Source: Ignavibacteriota bacterium (GTDB taxonomy: Bacteria; Bacteroidota; Ignavibacteria; Palsa-1295). From it: a DNA stretch of 64,000 bases. The position numbers and the translations under genes are program-made. The stretch covers positions 24,438-88,437 of the forward strand of contig PLYO01000042.1 of the NCBI GenBank assembly GCA_003151825.1, in the 5' to 3' direction. Below the pieces are notes generated by a model that was given only the letters and a program-made list of their open reading frames with translations, was not told the DNA's origin and made no database searches. Shown here one piece after another: positions 34,676 through 42,769 of this stretch; within the stretch, counting starts at the first letter, position 1, and every line of letters begins with the position of its first letter.

Positions 34676-35248
34676 ATGAAAGTATTCGCACGCAAGGATC
34701 AAATTCGGCTCAAAGCTCAGACGCTCTTTCGGGAGCGCGGCTACAGCGCGACTTCGATGCGCGATCTTGCGGATTCGCTCGGCATTGAGGCGGCAAGCCT
34801 TTATAATCACATCTCATCGAAAGAGGAAATCCTTCAGGAAATTTGCTTTTCGATGGCCGATTCTTTTTTTTCCGCCATCGAGCCGATTGTCGAAAGTGGG
34901 CTTGGACCAAAGGAAAAACTTCGCGCTGCCACCGAAGCACATCTCGCAGTCATTGCTGCTAATTCGGACGCATCCGCTGTGTTCCTGCATGAGTGGCGAC
35001 ATTTGGGCGAGCCATTCCTAAGCGATTTCAAGCTCATGCGCCGCCGCTACGAACAAATTTTTCGGAAGATAATAGAAGAGGGAACTCTCAAAGGAATTTT
35101 TAGGAACATCGATGCGGCTATCGCAGCACGCACCCTGCTTTCAGCAACCAATTGGACCTATGAGTCCCATAAGTCCCACCGAAAGACTTCGGCTGAAGAG
35201 CTAAACGAGATTACCACAATCCTAATCGAAGGAATAATCACCAGATAA
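34676..35248 (+). CDS. TetR-family regulator, probably of the paa operon
   Basis: A 190-residue TetR-type repressor. The helix-turn-helix ([38 protein letters not shown] region, about 13-50) has the canonical SLYNHI recognition helix, and a helical ligand domain with TetR_C-like pattern follows. It ends 2 bases before paaA, so it should sense phenylacetyl-CoA or a related compound, by analogy with PaaR of Thermus. A palindromic operator lies directly upstream. A microrepeat (TCCCATAAGTCCCA, about 35164-35177) encodes the SHKSHRK part of the C-terminal domain. Confidence 0.88.
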   Translation: MKVFARKDQIRLKAQTLFRERGYSATSMRDLADSLGIEAASLYNHISSKEEILQEICFSMADSFFSAIEPIVESGLGPKEKLRAATEAHLAVIAANSDASAVFLHEWRHLGEPFLSDFKLMRRRYEQIFRKIIEEGTLKGIFRNIDAAIAARTLLSATNWTYESHKSHRKTSAEELNEITTILIEGIITR

Positions 35249-35250
35249 CC

Positions 35251-36237
35251 ATGTACGGAAACGCTTACATAGAACCAGACGCAAAACCGGTCGCAACAAT
35301 TGACGAAGACCCGGAAAAATTAGCCGAATTCGAAGCACGCATTGCGCGCGGCGAAAAAATCGAGCCGGATGACTGGATGCCTGCCGAATACCGCCGCCAG
35401 GTTCTGCGTATGATCGAGCAGCACGCGCACTCCGAAATAATCGGCGCGCTGCCGGAGGGAACGTGGATAACGCGCGCGCCAACGCTTCGCCGCAAGCTCG
35501 CGCTTATTGCGAAAGTGCAGGATGAAGTCGGTCACGGGCATTTGCTATACAGCGCAGCGGAAACACTCGGCAAAACGCGCGAGGCGATGATCAACGATCT
35601 CATCAACGGCAAATCGAAGTATAGCAATATCTTTAATTATCCTGCGAAGTCGTGGGCCGATATTGCGGTCATCGGATTTTTGGTAGATGCCGGAGCTATC
35701 GTCAATCAGCTTGCGAACGCGAAGGGAAGTTACGGCCCATATTGCCGGGCGCTCGAAAGAATTTGCTATGAGGAATCGTTCCATTTGAAGCAAGGGTACG
35801 ATGCATTCGTCGCGCTTGCAGTTGGGACGCCTGCGCAGCGCGCGATGCTTCAGGATGCACTCAACCGATGGTGGTTTCCGCCGATGATGCACTTTTTCGG
35901 TCCGCCGGACACGATCTCGGTCCACACCGAAAAGCTGATGCGCTGGAAAGTCAAGATGGCGCGCAACGAAGAAATGCGTCAGGACTTCATCGAGCAATAC
36001 GTTCCAAAGATCTGGGAGCTTGGAATGACGCTGCCCGACCCTGCGCTAAAACGGAACGAAGATGGCACTTGGGAATACACCCAGCCCGACTGGGACGAAT
36101 TCTTCCGCGTCATAAATGGCGATGGCCCCTGCAACAAAGAGCGCCTCGCCGTCCGCCGCTATGCCGAAGAAAATGGCCGCTGGGTGCGGGAGGCGATGAT
36201 GAATACGGCGATGAAGAGGATGGTGCCGTATGCTTAA
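35251..36237 (+). CDS. paaA: 1,2-phenylacetyl-CoA epoxidase, catalytic subunit A
   Basis: A 328-residue ferritin-like diiron protein. It begins like PaaA ([40 protein letters not shown]) and has the diiron-ligand helices around [22 protein letters not shown] and [18 protein letters not shown]. With PaaC it forms the oxygenase that epoxidises the ring of phenylacetyl-CoA in aerobic phenylacetate breakdown. It follows the TetR gene directly. The usual short gap to paaB is replaced here by a palindromic repeat and a GIY-YIG gene. Confidence 0.97.
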   Translation: MYGNAYIEPDAKPVATIDEDPEKLAEFEARIARGEKIEPDDWMPAEYRRQVLRMIEQHAHSEIIGALPEGTWITRAPTLRRKLALIAKVQDEVGHGHLLYSAAETLGKTREAMINDLINGKSKYSNIFNYPAKSWADIAVIGFLVDAGAIVNQLANAKGSYGPYCRALERICYEESFHLKQGYDAFVALAVGTPAQRAMLQDALNRWWFPPMMHFFGPPDTISVHTEKLMRWKVKMARNEEMRQDFIEQYVPKIWELGMTLPDPALKRNEDGTWEYTQPDWDEFFRVINGDGPCNKERLAVRRYAEENGRWVREAMMNTAMKRMVPYA

Positions 36238-36269
36238 ATTGTATACCTACTGTTTAGCACAAGCTTTAA

Positions 36270-36363
36270 TGTCATTCCCGCGAACGCGGGAATCCATAAC
36301 TTGAATGAAACAAAACTATTACGTTCCAGCAGATGATGGATTCCCGCGTTCGCGGGAATGACA
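36270..36363. repeat. Solo palindrome unit 1 (ATTCCC-N8-GGGAAT arms)
   Basis: Arms 36270-36297 and 36336-36363 are exact reverse complements of 28 bases. Each is itself palindromic around CCCGCGAACGCGGG. The 38-base loop begins AACTTGAATG and continues with a stretch matching the first 21 bases of the GIY-YIG genes at 19 positions. Confidence 0.92.
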
Positions 36364-36400
36364 CTTAAACTTTTTTTGATCTGAAAGCACGATTTTTTCG

Positions 36401-36766
36401 ATGCAACACAACTATTACGTTTACATTATGGCAAGCCAGCCCAATGGTACGCTATACATAGGCGTGACAAATGATATTGAACGACGTGTGGCTGAACATA
36501 AGCAGGGTTTAACGGAAGGATTCACTAAGGAATATAAAGTTAATCGTTTGGTGTATCTCGAATATTATTCCGACATTAAAGATGCAATTCGTAGAGAGAA
36601 ACAATTAAAGAAGTGGAACCGGGAATGGAAAGTTGATTTGATTCAAAAGCGAAACCCCGAGTGGATCGATCTTTCAACTATAGGTTTTAAAGCACCCTTC
36701 TTAGACCCTCAAATGATGGATTCCCGCGTTCGCGGGAATGACAAACAAAATTCAGCGATAATATAA
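36401..36766 (+). CDS. Small GIY-YIG nuclease-like protein, copy 1
   Basis: A 121-residue protein of the UPF0213/YhbQ-like GIY-YIG group: YYVYIMAS (GIY part), TLYIGVT (YIG part), the conserved arginine in DIERRVAEH, a tyrosine-glutamate pair in LVYLEYYSD and the AIRREKQLKKWNREWKVDLI ending. Members cleave DNA, but the cellular role of this group is unclear. The last residues (MMDSRVRGND) are encoded by a palindrome arm (36716-36743). It shares its first 32 bases with copy 2. It lies between paaA and paaB, 8 bases before paaB, and has no evident link to phenylacetate metabolism. Confidence 0.9.
   Translation: MQHNYYVYIMASQPNGTLYIGVTNDIERRVAEHKQGLTEGFTKEYKVNRLVYLEYYSDIKDAIRREKQLKKWNREWKVDLIQKRNPEWIDLSTIGFKAPFLDPQMMDSRVRGNDKQNSAII
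36716..36743. repeat. Palindrome arm at the 3' end of GIY-YIG copy 1
   Basis: Identical to the right arm 36336-36363 and translated as the nuclease C-terminus. No left arm lies directly before this gene; the nearest is the right arm of solo unit 1, 37 bases upstream of its start codon. Confidence 0.9.
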
Positions 36767-36774
36767 AAATTGTA

Positions 36775-37176
36775 ATGGAAAGTTTAGACCCTCGCATCCG
36801 CCGCGCCGATCTCGAAGCATCCCCTGCTTCGGACGGTCTCGCGCAAAACGAAGAGTGGGAGACCTTCGCGGTTTTCCATCAGGATAAGCGCGGCGAGCAG
36901 CATGTTTTTGTGGGAATCGTTCACGCGCCGGACCCGGAGCTTGCTCTGCTATTCGCGAAGGAGCAATTCGGCCGCCGCAAGAAGACCGTGAATTTATGGG
37001 CTGTCCGCTCCACCGATATTTTTACGTTCCAGCACGAGGACGACGATATGTTTTCGACCATCCCCGATAAAACATACCGCGAAGCCTCCGGCTATCCCGT
37101 TCGGAAGCGCATTAATAAATATCTCGATGAACTCAAGAATGTAGTGGAGCACCGGACGGAGGAAGTGGATACCTAA
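36775..37176 (+). CDS. paaB: 1,2-phenylacetyl-CoA epoxidase subunit B
   Basis: A 133-residue protein, longer than the usual 95 or so because of an N-terminal extension of about 25 residues. The core WETFAVFHQDKRGEQHVFVGIVHAPDPELALLFAKEQFGRR and the following LWAVRSTDIF match PaaB, a small structural subunit that bridges PaaAC heterodimers. It starts 8 bases after the GIY-YIG copy 1 stop and is followed by another palindrome cluster and nuclease gene before paaC. Confidence 0.95.
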   Translation: MESLDPRIRRADLEASPASDGLAQNEEWETFAVFHQDKRGEQHVFVGIVHAPDPELALLFAKEQFGRRKKTVNLWAVRSTDIFTFQHEDDDMFSTIPDKTYREASGYPVRKRINKYLDELKNVVEHRTEEVDT

Positions 37177-37183
37177 TTTTCAA

Positions 37184-37277
37184 TGTCATTCCCGCGAACG
37201 CGGGAATCCATAACTTGAATGAAACGTAACTTTTACATTCCAGCAGACGATGGATTCCCGCGTTCGCGGGAATGACA
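37184..37277. repeat. Solo palindrome unit 2 (ATTCCC-N8-GGGAAT arms)
   Basis: Arms 37184-37211 and 37250-37277 with a 38-base loop that again begins AACTTGAATG. The loop matches the first 21 bases of the GIY-YIG genes at 16 positions and shares the CCAGCAGA segment with unit 1. Confidence 0.92.
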
Positions 37278-37348
37278 ACAACATTTTACCATACTAAACC
37301 TGAACGACACTCAATCTAATCCGATAATAGAAATACAGTGATTTATCA

Positions 37349-37376
37349 TGTCATTCCCGCGAACGCGGGAATCCAT
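37349..37376. repeat. Left palindrome arm before GIY-YIG copy 2
   Basis: Identical to the left arms of the solo units. It ends 7 bases before the ATG of the nuclease gene, with the same AACTTGA spacer as in the solo units. Confidence 0.92.
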
Positions 37377-37383
37377 AACTTGA

Positions 37384-37743
37384 ATGCAACACAACTATTA
37401 CGTTTACATTATGGCGAGCCAACGAAATGGAACGCTGTACATCGGTGTCACGAATGATATAGAACGTCGTGTTGCCGAACATAAACAAGGACTAATTGAA
37501 GGGTTTACAAAAGAATATGGTGTCAATCGTCTGGTACACCTTGAACTCTTTTTCAATATTAACGATGCTATTCGTCGGGAGAAACAACTTAAGAAGTGGA
37601 AACGAGAATGGAAAGTAGATTTGATCGAAAAACTAAATCCCGATTGGATCGACCTTTCGACCATCGGTTTTAAAGCACCCTTTATTGATCCGCAAATGAT
37701 GGATTCCCGCGTTCGCGGGAATGACAATTTAAAAATTTTATGA
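37384..37743 (+). CDS. Small GIY-YIG nuclease-like protein, copy 2
   Basis: A 119-residue paralogue of the protein encoded at 36401, with the same YYVYIMAS, TLYIGVT, DIERRVAEH and AIRREKQLKKWKREWKVDLIEK blocks. The gene is bracketed by a left palindrome arm (37349-37376) and a right arm (37699-37726); the right arm encodes the MMDSRVRGND tail. Its stop codon overlaps the paaC start as ATGA, so an inserted cassette appears to have become translationally coupled to the host operon. Most codon differences from copy 1 are synonymous or conservative, which indicates that the protein is under selection. Confidence 0.9.
   Translation: MQHNYYVYIMASQRNGTLYIGVTNDIERRVAEHKQGLIEGFTKEYGVNRLVHLELFFNINDAIRREKQLKKWKREWKVDLIEKLNPDWIDLSTIGFKAPFIDPQMMDSRVRGNDNLKIL
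37699..37726. repeat. Right palindrome arm at the 3' end of GIY-YIG copy 2
   Basis: Reverse complement of the left arm 37349-37376. Together they delimit a cassette of about 378 bases. Confidence 0.92.
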
Positions 37744-38498
37744 ACGACGTAGCAATCAAAGACCTCCTCTACCGAATGGCCGACGACGAACTCATCATCG
37801 GTCACCGCAACAGCGAGTGGACCGGCCTCGGCCCGATTCTCGAAGAAGACATTGCTTTTAGTTCCATCGCGCAGGACCAGATCGGCCACGCGCTGGCAAA
37901 TTATGGATTGCTGAACGCGGAATTTGGCGAGCCGATACCTGACATCATCGCATTCAGCCGAAACGAAAAGGATTTTCATTCATCGCACTTCGTCGAGCTT
38001 CCAATTGGCGATTACGCATTCAGCCTAATGCGCCATTTCCTCTTCGATCATGCAGAAAGCATAAGATATTCGATGCTCACGGTTTCGTCCTTTGCGCCCC
38101 TTGCATCCCTTGCCAAAAAAATAAAAGGTGAACTAAAATACCACGTACTCCACGCAGATATGTGGGTTGCAAAACTCGGCAAAGGCACCGAAGAAAGCCA
38201 TGCGAAAATGCAATCTGCATTGAATGAAGCTTTTCCGTATGCGCTTGGAATGTTCGAGCCATCGAAGCTCGATAAGGAATTGAAAAGCGAAAATATTTTT
38301 GAAGGTGAGACAGCGCTACAAACTAAGTGGCTCGAAGCTATCACGCCCATACTGGAACGCGCTAACCTGCAATTGTCGAACCTTCCAATCAAGGAACGAA
38401 TGTACGGCGGCCGGCAAGGCTACCATACCGAGTATCTGCAACCACTCCTCGACGAGATGACGGAAGTTTATCGTTTAGATCCGGCTGCCACATGGTAA
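37740..38498 (+). CDS. paaC: 1,2-phenylacetyl-CoA epoxidase subunit C
   Basis: A 252-residue ferritin-like protein, the non-catalytic partner of PaaA. The RMADDELIIGHRNSEWTGLGPILEEDIAFSSIAQDQIGHAL opening and the MYGGRQGYHTEYLQPLLDEM ending are typical. PaaC stabilises the oxygenase and has lost metal binding in known structures. The start ATG overlaps the GIY-YIG copy 2 stop by four bases, and the end overlaps paaD by seven bases, the normal arrangement in paa operons. Confidence 0.97.
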   Translation: MNDVAIKDLLYRMADDELIIGHRNSEWTGLGPILEEDIAFSSIAQDQIGHALANYGLLNAEFGEPIPDIIAFSRNEKDFHSSHFVELPIGDYAFSLMRHFLFDHAESIRYSMLTVSSFAPLASLAKKIKGELKYHVLHADMWVAKLGKGTEESHAKMQSALNEAFPYALGMFEPSKLDKELKSENIFEGETALQTKWLEAITPILERANLQLSNLPIKERMYGGRQGYHTEYLQPLLDEMTEVYRLDPAATW

Positions 38499-38971
38499 CG
38501 CAGCAACAAATATATGACGTGCTCGCGACCGTGATGGATCCGGAAATCCCCACGCTGAGTGTGCTCGATCTTGGAATGATAATGGGCGTGACGATGAGCG
38601 ACGATGGCGTGTGCGTCCGCTTGCTGCCGACGTTTGTCGCGTGCCCTGCGACAAGCTACATCCGGGCAAATATCACGGACGCGCTCGCGAAATCCGGTTT
38701 TGCGAATTCGAAAGTCGAGATGGAAACGGAACTTTCGTGGTCGAGCGACCGAGTGACAGAACATGGACGCAAGCTGCTGGAAGAATTCGGTCTCGGCGCG
38801 CCGGTTCAGATAGATGGCATTCTCTCTCTCGATATGATCGAGCATGTGAACTGCCCGCATTGCGGCAGCGCGAATACGACGCTCCGCTCTATGTTCGGCA
38901 GCACATTATGCCGCTCTATCCATTATTGCGAGGATTGCAGGCAGGGATTTGAGCGGTTCAAGCCGTTATGA
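38492..38971 (+). CDS. paaD: Phenylacetyl-CoA epoxidase accessory protein PaaD (PaaJ)
   Basis: A 159-residue protein with a MIP18/DUF59 domain (YDVLATVMDPEIPTLSVLDLGMI, about 7-95) and a C-terminal zinc-ribbon-like block CPHC..CRSIHYCEDCRQGFERFKPL. PaaD is needed for maturation of the epoxidase, probably in iron-sulfur or iron delivery. It is the last gene of the operon in this window; a PaaE reductase gene does not follow, so the reductase must be encoded elsewhere or be replaced. Confidence 0.95.
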   Translation: MVTQQQIYDVLATVMDPEIPTLSVLDLGMIMGVTMSDDGVCVRLLPTFVACPATSYIRANITDALAKSGFANSKVEMETELSWSSDRVTEHGRKLLEEFGLGAPVQIDGILSLDMIEHVNCPHCGSANTTLRSMFGSTLCRSIHYCEDCRQGFERFKPL

Positions 38972-38981
38972 GCGCGCGCGA

Positions 38982-39158
38982 TTATGAACTCGTAAACCAA
39001 ACCACAATAAGAGCGCACCATAGCAAAATAAAAGCCATGATGCCGAGCCAGACGTAAACGAATTTCTGCTCCTGCGCGGGCGTCGCGTCCTTTGGGAGTG
39101 TGCTAACGCCGATTGCAGTGTTTACGCCGCGAAAAAATCGCGCAAGAAGTCCAATCAT
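38982..39158 (-). CDS. 58-residue single-helix membrane protein downstream of sucC
   Basis: A short gene with ATG at 39158, one base after the sucC stop, and TAA at 38982-38984. It encodes an N-terminal amphipathic stretch (MIGLLARFFRGVNTAIG), a polar middle (TLPKDATPAQEQ) and a transmembrane helix (FVYVWLGIMAFILLWCALIV, about 33-52). I do not recognise the family. The tight spacing to sucC and the sensible membrane topology support a real gene. It may be a small subunit or membrane anchor, but that is a guess. Confidence 0.65.
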   Translation of the reverse strand: MIGLLARFFRGVNTAIGVSTLPKDATPAQEQKFVYVWLGIMAFILLWCALIVVWFTSS

Positions 39159-39159
39159 A

Positions 39160-40323
39160 TTATGCCGCCAGCGCCTGTGTCACCTTCTTCGCCGCATCCG
39201 CCATGCCTTTGGCCACGAGGAAATTTAGTCCGCTCTTTTGTAGAATCACGCCCGCTTCTTCCGCATTCGTTCCCTCCAATCTGACGACAATCGGAACTGT
39301 TGGGTGTACCAAATGCGAGGCTTCGACCACCCCCGTCGCAACGCGGTCGCAACGGACTATGCCGCCGAAGATATTTATGAGTATTGCCTTCACATGCGGG
39401 TCGCTCAGGATAATTCGGAAGCCCTCCGCGACGGTGTCCTTGTTTGCGCCGCCGCCGACATCCAAGAAATTCGCAGGCTCGCCGCCTGCGAGCTTGATGA
39501 TGTCCATCGTTGCCATCGCAAGGCCGGCGCCGTTGACCATACAGCCGACGTTACCATCCAGCTTGATATAATTCAAATTCGATTTCGAGGCCTCTACTTC
39601 CAGCGGGTCTTCTTCGGCAAGATCGCGGAGCGGAGCGTATTCGGGATGACGGAACATTGCATTATCGTCGAAATTTACTTTCGCATCGAGCGCGATCATT
39701 TTTGCATCGCGGGTGAGCACAAGCGGATTGATTTCGAAAAGCGAGGCATCGGTATCCTCATACGCGCGGTAGAGAGCTTTTAGAAATGCAACGCATTGTT
39801 TAAATGCCTCGCCCAAAAGCCCAAGCGCAAACGCAAGTTCTCGGGCTTCGAAATCGCGGAAGCCAATCGCCGGATCGACGAACACTTTCACGATTTTTTC
39901 CGGCGATTCCTCCGCCACTTTCTCGATCTCCATTCCGCCTTCGGTAGAGACCATGACAACGTTCTTCGCCGTTGCACGATCAAGGACAATGCCGGCGTAA
40001 TACTCTTTCAAAATATCGACACCCTGCTCGATAAGCAACCGCGAGACCTTGCGGCCTTCGGGGCCGGTTTGGTGCGTTATGAGCGTCATGCCGAGCATGT
40101 GCTGCGCGAGCTTGCCGACGTCCTCCGGTGACCGCGCGATCTTCACGCCGCCGCCCTTGCCGCGCCCGCCGGCATGGATTTGCGCCTTGACGACGGCAAT
40201 GTCCGTCGGTAGCATCCGCGCCGCCTCGACCGCCTGCTCAACCGTGTATGCGACGTACCCGATCGGCACCGGCACGCCATATTTCTTGAGAATTTCTTTC
40301 GCTTGATGTTCGTGGATTTTCAT
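39160..40323 (-). CDS. sucC: Succinyl-CoA synthetase beta subunit
   Basis: About 387 residues from the ATG at 40323 ([20 protein letters not shown], the usual start). It is an ATP-grasp subunit with [49 protein letters not shown] and [18 protein letters not shown], all matching SucC. With SucD it interconverts succinyl-CoA and succinate with formation of ATP or GTP in the TCA cycle. sucD is not adjacent, which is less common. A TATTTTTG promoter element lies 22 bases upstream. Confidence 0.97.
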   Translation of the reverse strand: MKIHEHQAKEILKKYGVPVPIGYVAYTVEQAVEAARMLPTDIAVVKAQIHAGGRGKGGGVKIARSPEDVGKLAQHMLGMTLITHQTGPEGRKVSRLLIEQGVDILKEYYAGIVLDRATAKNVVMVSTEGGMEIEKVAEESPEKIVKVFVDPAIGFRDFEARELAFALGLLGEAFKQCVAFLKALYRAYEDTDASLFEINPLVLTRDAKMIALDAKVNFDDNAMFRHPEYAPLRDLAEEDPLEVEASKSNLNYIKLDGNVGCMVNGAGLAMATMDIIKLAGGEPANFLDVGGGANKDTVAEGFRIILSDPHVKAILINIFGGIVRCDRVATGVVEASHLVHPTVPIVVRLEGTNAEEAGVILQKSGLNFLVAKGMADAAKKVTQALAA

Positions 40324-40345
40324 TTGGAGGAAATTAAATATGCTA

Positions 40346-40353
40346 CAAAAATA
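40346..40353 (-). promoter_or_regulatory. TAnnTTTG promoter element of sucC
   Basis: TATTTTTG on the minus strand, 22 bases before the sucC start. No convincing -33 element is seen. Confidence 0.6.
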
Positions 40354-40441
40354 CGACAGGAAGCGGTATTCGGTCTCCATTTTTTGTTTTTAGCCATTCC
40401 TTGGTTTGGTTTGCAATCGCGTGCCGGCCAATGTGATTCTC

Positions 40442-40472
40442 TTGCAAAACGAAAAAAAAATTCGTATATTTG
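40442..40472 (+). promoter_or_regulatory. Bacteroidota-type promoter
   Basis: TTG (40442-40444) and TATATTTG (40465-40472), separated by 20 bases, match the TTTG/TAnnTTTG consensus. The gene at 40513 starts 40 bases downstream. Confidence 0.65.
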
Positions 40473-40512
40473 TAGTGCGTGCTGTTTTCATTTAACCTAA
40501 TCATCTAAAAAC

Positions 40513-41049
40513 ATGAAAAACACATCGAAAATCACCATCGGGCTTTTGCTTTCGGTCTTAATGTTCAGTGGAGAAAGCTGCCCTACCCCCTCGGCGGTTA
40601 CACCCAAGACATGCGGAGACTTGCAGACCGCCAACACAACTAAAACGCTGACAATCTCTGACCCTCAGCTATTAGTGCAGAGCGGAGCTGTCGCCAGCCC
40701 CAGCAGTTCGTGCGAGATGGAGTTCTTTTTGAATTTTTATTGGGCCGATACCGCTCGAGCCGAAACGGATACCGCGATGCCGCCGCTTCCAAACCTGAAA
40801 TATGCGTTTCATGTCAATTCCGATAATTTGTCGTACCCGGCCGATACTCCGAACCCGAATCGGGTGTTTACCGGCGGTCATGACCGTTTCGGCAACTTTT
40901 ATCAATATTATGAATGGTCCATCGTATTTCACGACCATTATTCGAGCGATACGGCGGCCGCGAATTTTTATATTAAGGCCTCCCTCGCCTCGGCAAACCC
41001 AGCGGATTCTGTTATTGCCGATGGCACGGTATATTATTATTTGTATTAG
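40513..41049 (+). CDS. Exported protein of unknown function, probably a lipoprotein
   Basis: 178 residues with a signal sequence (MKNTSKITIGLLLSVLMFSGESC); the cysteine at 23 may be lipidated, though SGESC is a weak lipobox. The mature part contains two further cysteines and aromatic beta strands (MEFFLNFYWADTARA, FYQYYEWSIVFHDHY). I recognise no family. It has its own Bacteroidota-type promoter. Confidence 0.75.
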   Translation: MKNTSKITIGLLLSVLMFSGESCPTPSAVTPKTCGDLQTANTTKTLTISDPQLLVQSGAVASPSSSCEMEFFLNFYWADTARAETDTAMPPLPNLKYAFHVNSDNLSYPADTPNPNRVFTGGHDRFGNFYQYYEWSIVFHDHYSSDTAAANFYIKASLASANPADSVIADGTVYYYLY

Positions 41050-41076
41050 AAGCTTACGCTGTGTGGGACGTGTGGC

Positions 41077-41574
41077 TTAAAAAAAGTAATCCGCGCCGAG
41101 GCGGAAGACGAACCAGCCAACGGTCGTCGATGGGGTGAAAAAAAGATTGACAATATCCACATCGCCGTGAAGGTTGATCTGGTGGTTGATACAGAACGCG
41201 ACGCCACCGCCTAAGAATATGCCGGCCTGCGTACTGCCTGGCTGCGAATAGAGCTGAAGTCCTCCCTGCACGAACGGGCTTACAACCCAATTATAAAGAT
41301 AGCGAGCGTATGGAGCAATCAAATAGGACCCAACGGAAGCCGAAATGGAGAGTGAAAGGTCGGAACCGACTTGCAGGTTTGAATCGAGGGCGTATGTGAC
41401 TTCGAATCCGCTCGGGAGAAAATTGGTGATCCCATAAATGCCAACTCCGAACTGCGCGGATGGCGGATCATTCTTCTGTGCGTGAGCCGTGGATACTGCG
41501 ATAGCCACCAGCAGCACGAATGCTCCGAAATTTCGAGCATAGTTTAATTGTGCGGTCATAGAGATGATTCGCAT
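41077..41574 (-). CDS. Small outer-membrane beta-barrel-like protein
   Basis: About 165 residues if started at ATG 41574 (MRIISMTAQLNYARNFG); other starts are possible. A signal peptide ends at AHAQKNDPP. The mature part has alternating hydrophobic strands rich in G, Y, S and V and ends in DYFF, the terminal aromatic residue expected for insertion by BAM. It is probably an 8-strand porin-like or opacity-type barrel. A degenerate paralogue lies directly upstream (41620-42101), so the pair arose by tandem duplication. Confidence 0.75.
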   Translation of the reverse strand: MRIISMTAQLNYARNFGAFVLLVAIAVSTAHAQKNDPPSAQFGVGIYGITNFLPSGFEVTYALDSNLQVGSDLSLSISASVGSYLIAPYARYLYNWVVSPFVQGGLQLYSQPGSTQAGIFLGGGVAFCINHQINLHGDVDIVNLFFTPSTTVGWFVFRLGADYFF

Positions 41575-41619
41575 ATTCGTATTACGAGCGCGTTGGAAAA
41601 CTCGGTCCATTTGCCACTC

Positions 41620-42101
41620 TTAAAAGAACCAATCCGCCCCGCCCCGAACGATAGCCCAACCAAAGGTCACGGCCGAGGGACTAAATGCGACGTCAATGAT
41701 ATCTACATCGGCGTGAAGGCCGATTTCGTGGTTGAGGAAGTAAGCGATGCCGCCCCCATGAACATGCCGCTCGACGTGCCGCCATTGCTATAAACCGCAA
41801 ACCCGCCCTGCAAGAACGGACTTACTTTCGAAGTGAACAGAATCCGGACGAACGGAGAAAACAGGAACTGCGAAGAGCCGCTGCCAACGAGAAGCGACAA
41901 CTCCGAGCCGACCTGAAGGTTTTGACTGATCGCATAAACCCCCTCGAGTCCGCTCGGAAGCGCCGTGGAAATAGCGTAAATGCCCACGCCAAATTGCCCC
42001 GAAGGCGGCTCATTCTTTTGCGCATACGCCGATGGTATGGCGAGAGCCGTCAATGTTAAAAGAGTAGCTGCAAAGCGAAGGTTTTTAAGATGTGCGATCA
42101 T
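41620..42101 (-). pseudogene. Frameshifted paralogue of the outer-membrane protein
   Basis: The gene starts at ATG 42101 with a signal peptide (ATLLTLTALAIPSAYAQKNEPP) and runs parallel to the protein encoded at 41077 (QFGVGIYAIS.., SPFLQGGFAVYSNGG) up to GMFMG. There the coding strand has GGGGG where one more G would continue the homologous frame. In the shifted frame the expected remainder appears: GIAYFLNHEIGLHADVDI and the terminal ADWFF, with stop at 41620. The break is in a G run, so a sequencing error or phase variation is possible, as well as true inactivation. Confidence 0.82.
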
Positions 42102-42315
42102 GGTAAGAATTGATTAGTGAAATGAAGAAAACAATTTCTCGCCTAAACGCCGAATGATCGAAAGAGCATTCCTCAAATTGAGCTTTCCCAAAAATCCCAA
42201 AAAAAATCTCAACAATCTCAGTCCGGGTTTCGCCGTCTCATACGATATAGAGATACAATTCACGCTTCACATGTTTGTGAAGCAGGTATTTCACTTTATT
42301 TTCAACAAAAACACT

Positions 42316-42657
42316 ATGAATGAATTCGTATTTCTCTATCGTGGCGTCATGGCCGATGGCCCGGCTCCATCGCCTGAAGTAATGGAAGCCCACATGAAAA
42401 GATGGCAGGCCTGGTTCGGAAAGCTGGGCGAAGAAGGCCATCTCAAAGACTGGGGCGCGCCACTTCAGAAGGATGGGAAGCGTGTCGCTTCGGGCGGTGT
42501 TATCACCGACGGCCCCTATTCCGATGGCAAAGAAATCATCGGCGGCTTTTCGATCGTCAAGGCCAAAGACCTTGCCGAAGCTGCAAAGCTTGCGAAGGGA
42601 TGCCCTGGAATCGAAGAGGGTGGGACCGTGGAAGTCCGGCAAGTGCAGCCGATGTAA
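42316..42657 (+). CDS. DGPF/YCII-domain protein
   Basis: A 113-residue protein from the ATG at 42316 (MNEFVFLYRG). It has the YCII-related fold with the signature GGVITDGPYSDGKEIIGGFSIV and the closing EVRQVQPM. DGPF proteins are the typical genomic partners of ECF42-group sigma factors; such a sigma gene lies at 48485. The enzymatic role is unknown; family members are suspected of stress-related or dehydrochlorinase-like chemistry. An SRPBCC gene follows. Confidence 0.9.
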   Translation: MNEFVFLYRGVMADGPAPSPEVMEAHMKRWQAWFGKLGEEGHLKDWGAPLQKDGKRVASGGVITDGPYSDGKEIIGGFSIVKAKDLAEAAKLAKGCPGIEEGGTVEVRQVQPM

Positions 42658-42769
42658 CTTATTTCAAACGTTCGATGTCTCACGCTGCCCATTAAGCATC
42701 GTGAGATTTCGGTGTTCGTTTTAATTTATGACAAAAAATATTTTCCCCTCGAACTGATTCCGCACCGCA

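Noticed and set aside
36270..37726. Regularly spaced palindromic repeats that might suggest a CRISPR array
   Set aside because: The arms are palindromic and alternate in orientation, spacing is irregular, and the intervals contain whole genes (two nucleases, paaB). No cas gene is present.
40324..40380. N-terminal extension of SucC
   Set aside because: The 19 extra residues lie across the promoter element and precede the standard [12 protein letters not shown] start.
42154..42315. Upstream extension of the DGPF protein from ATG 42154
   Set aside because: The added 54 residues are unrelated to the family and the ATG at 42316 gives the standard start.
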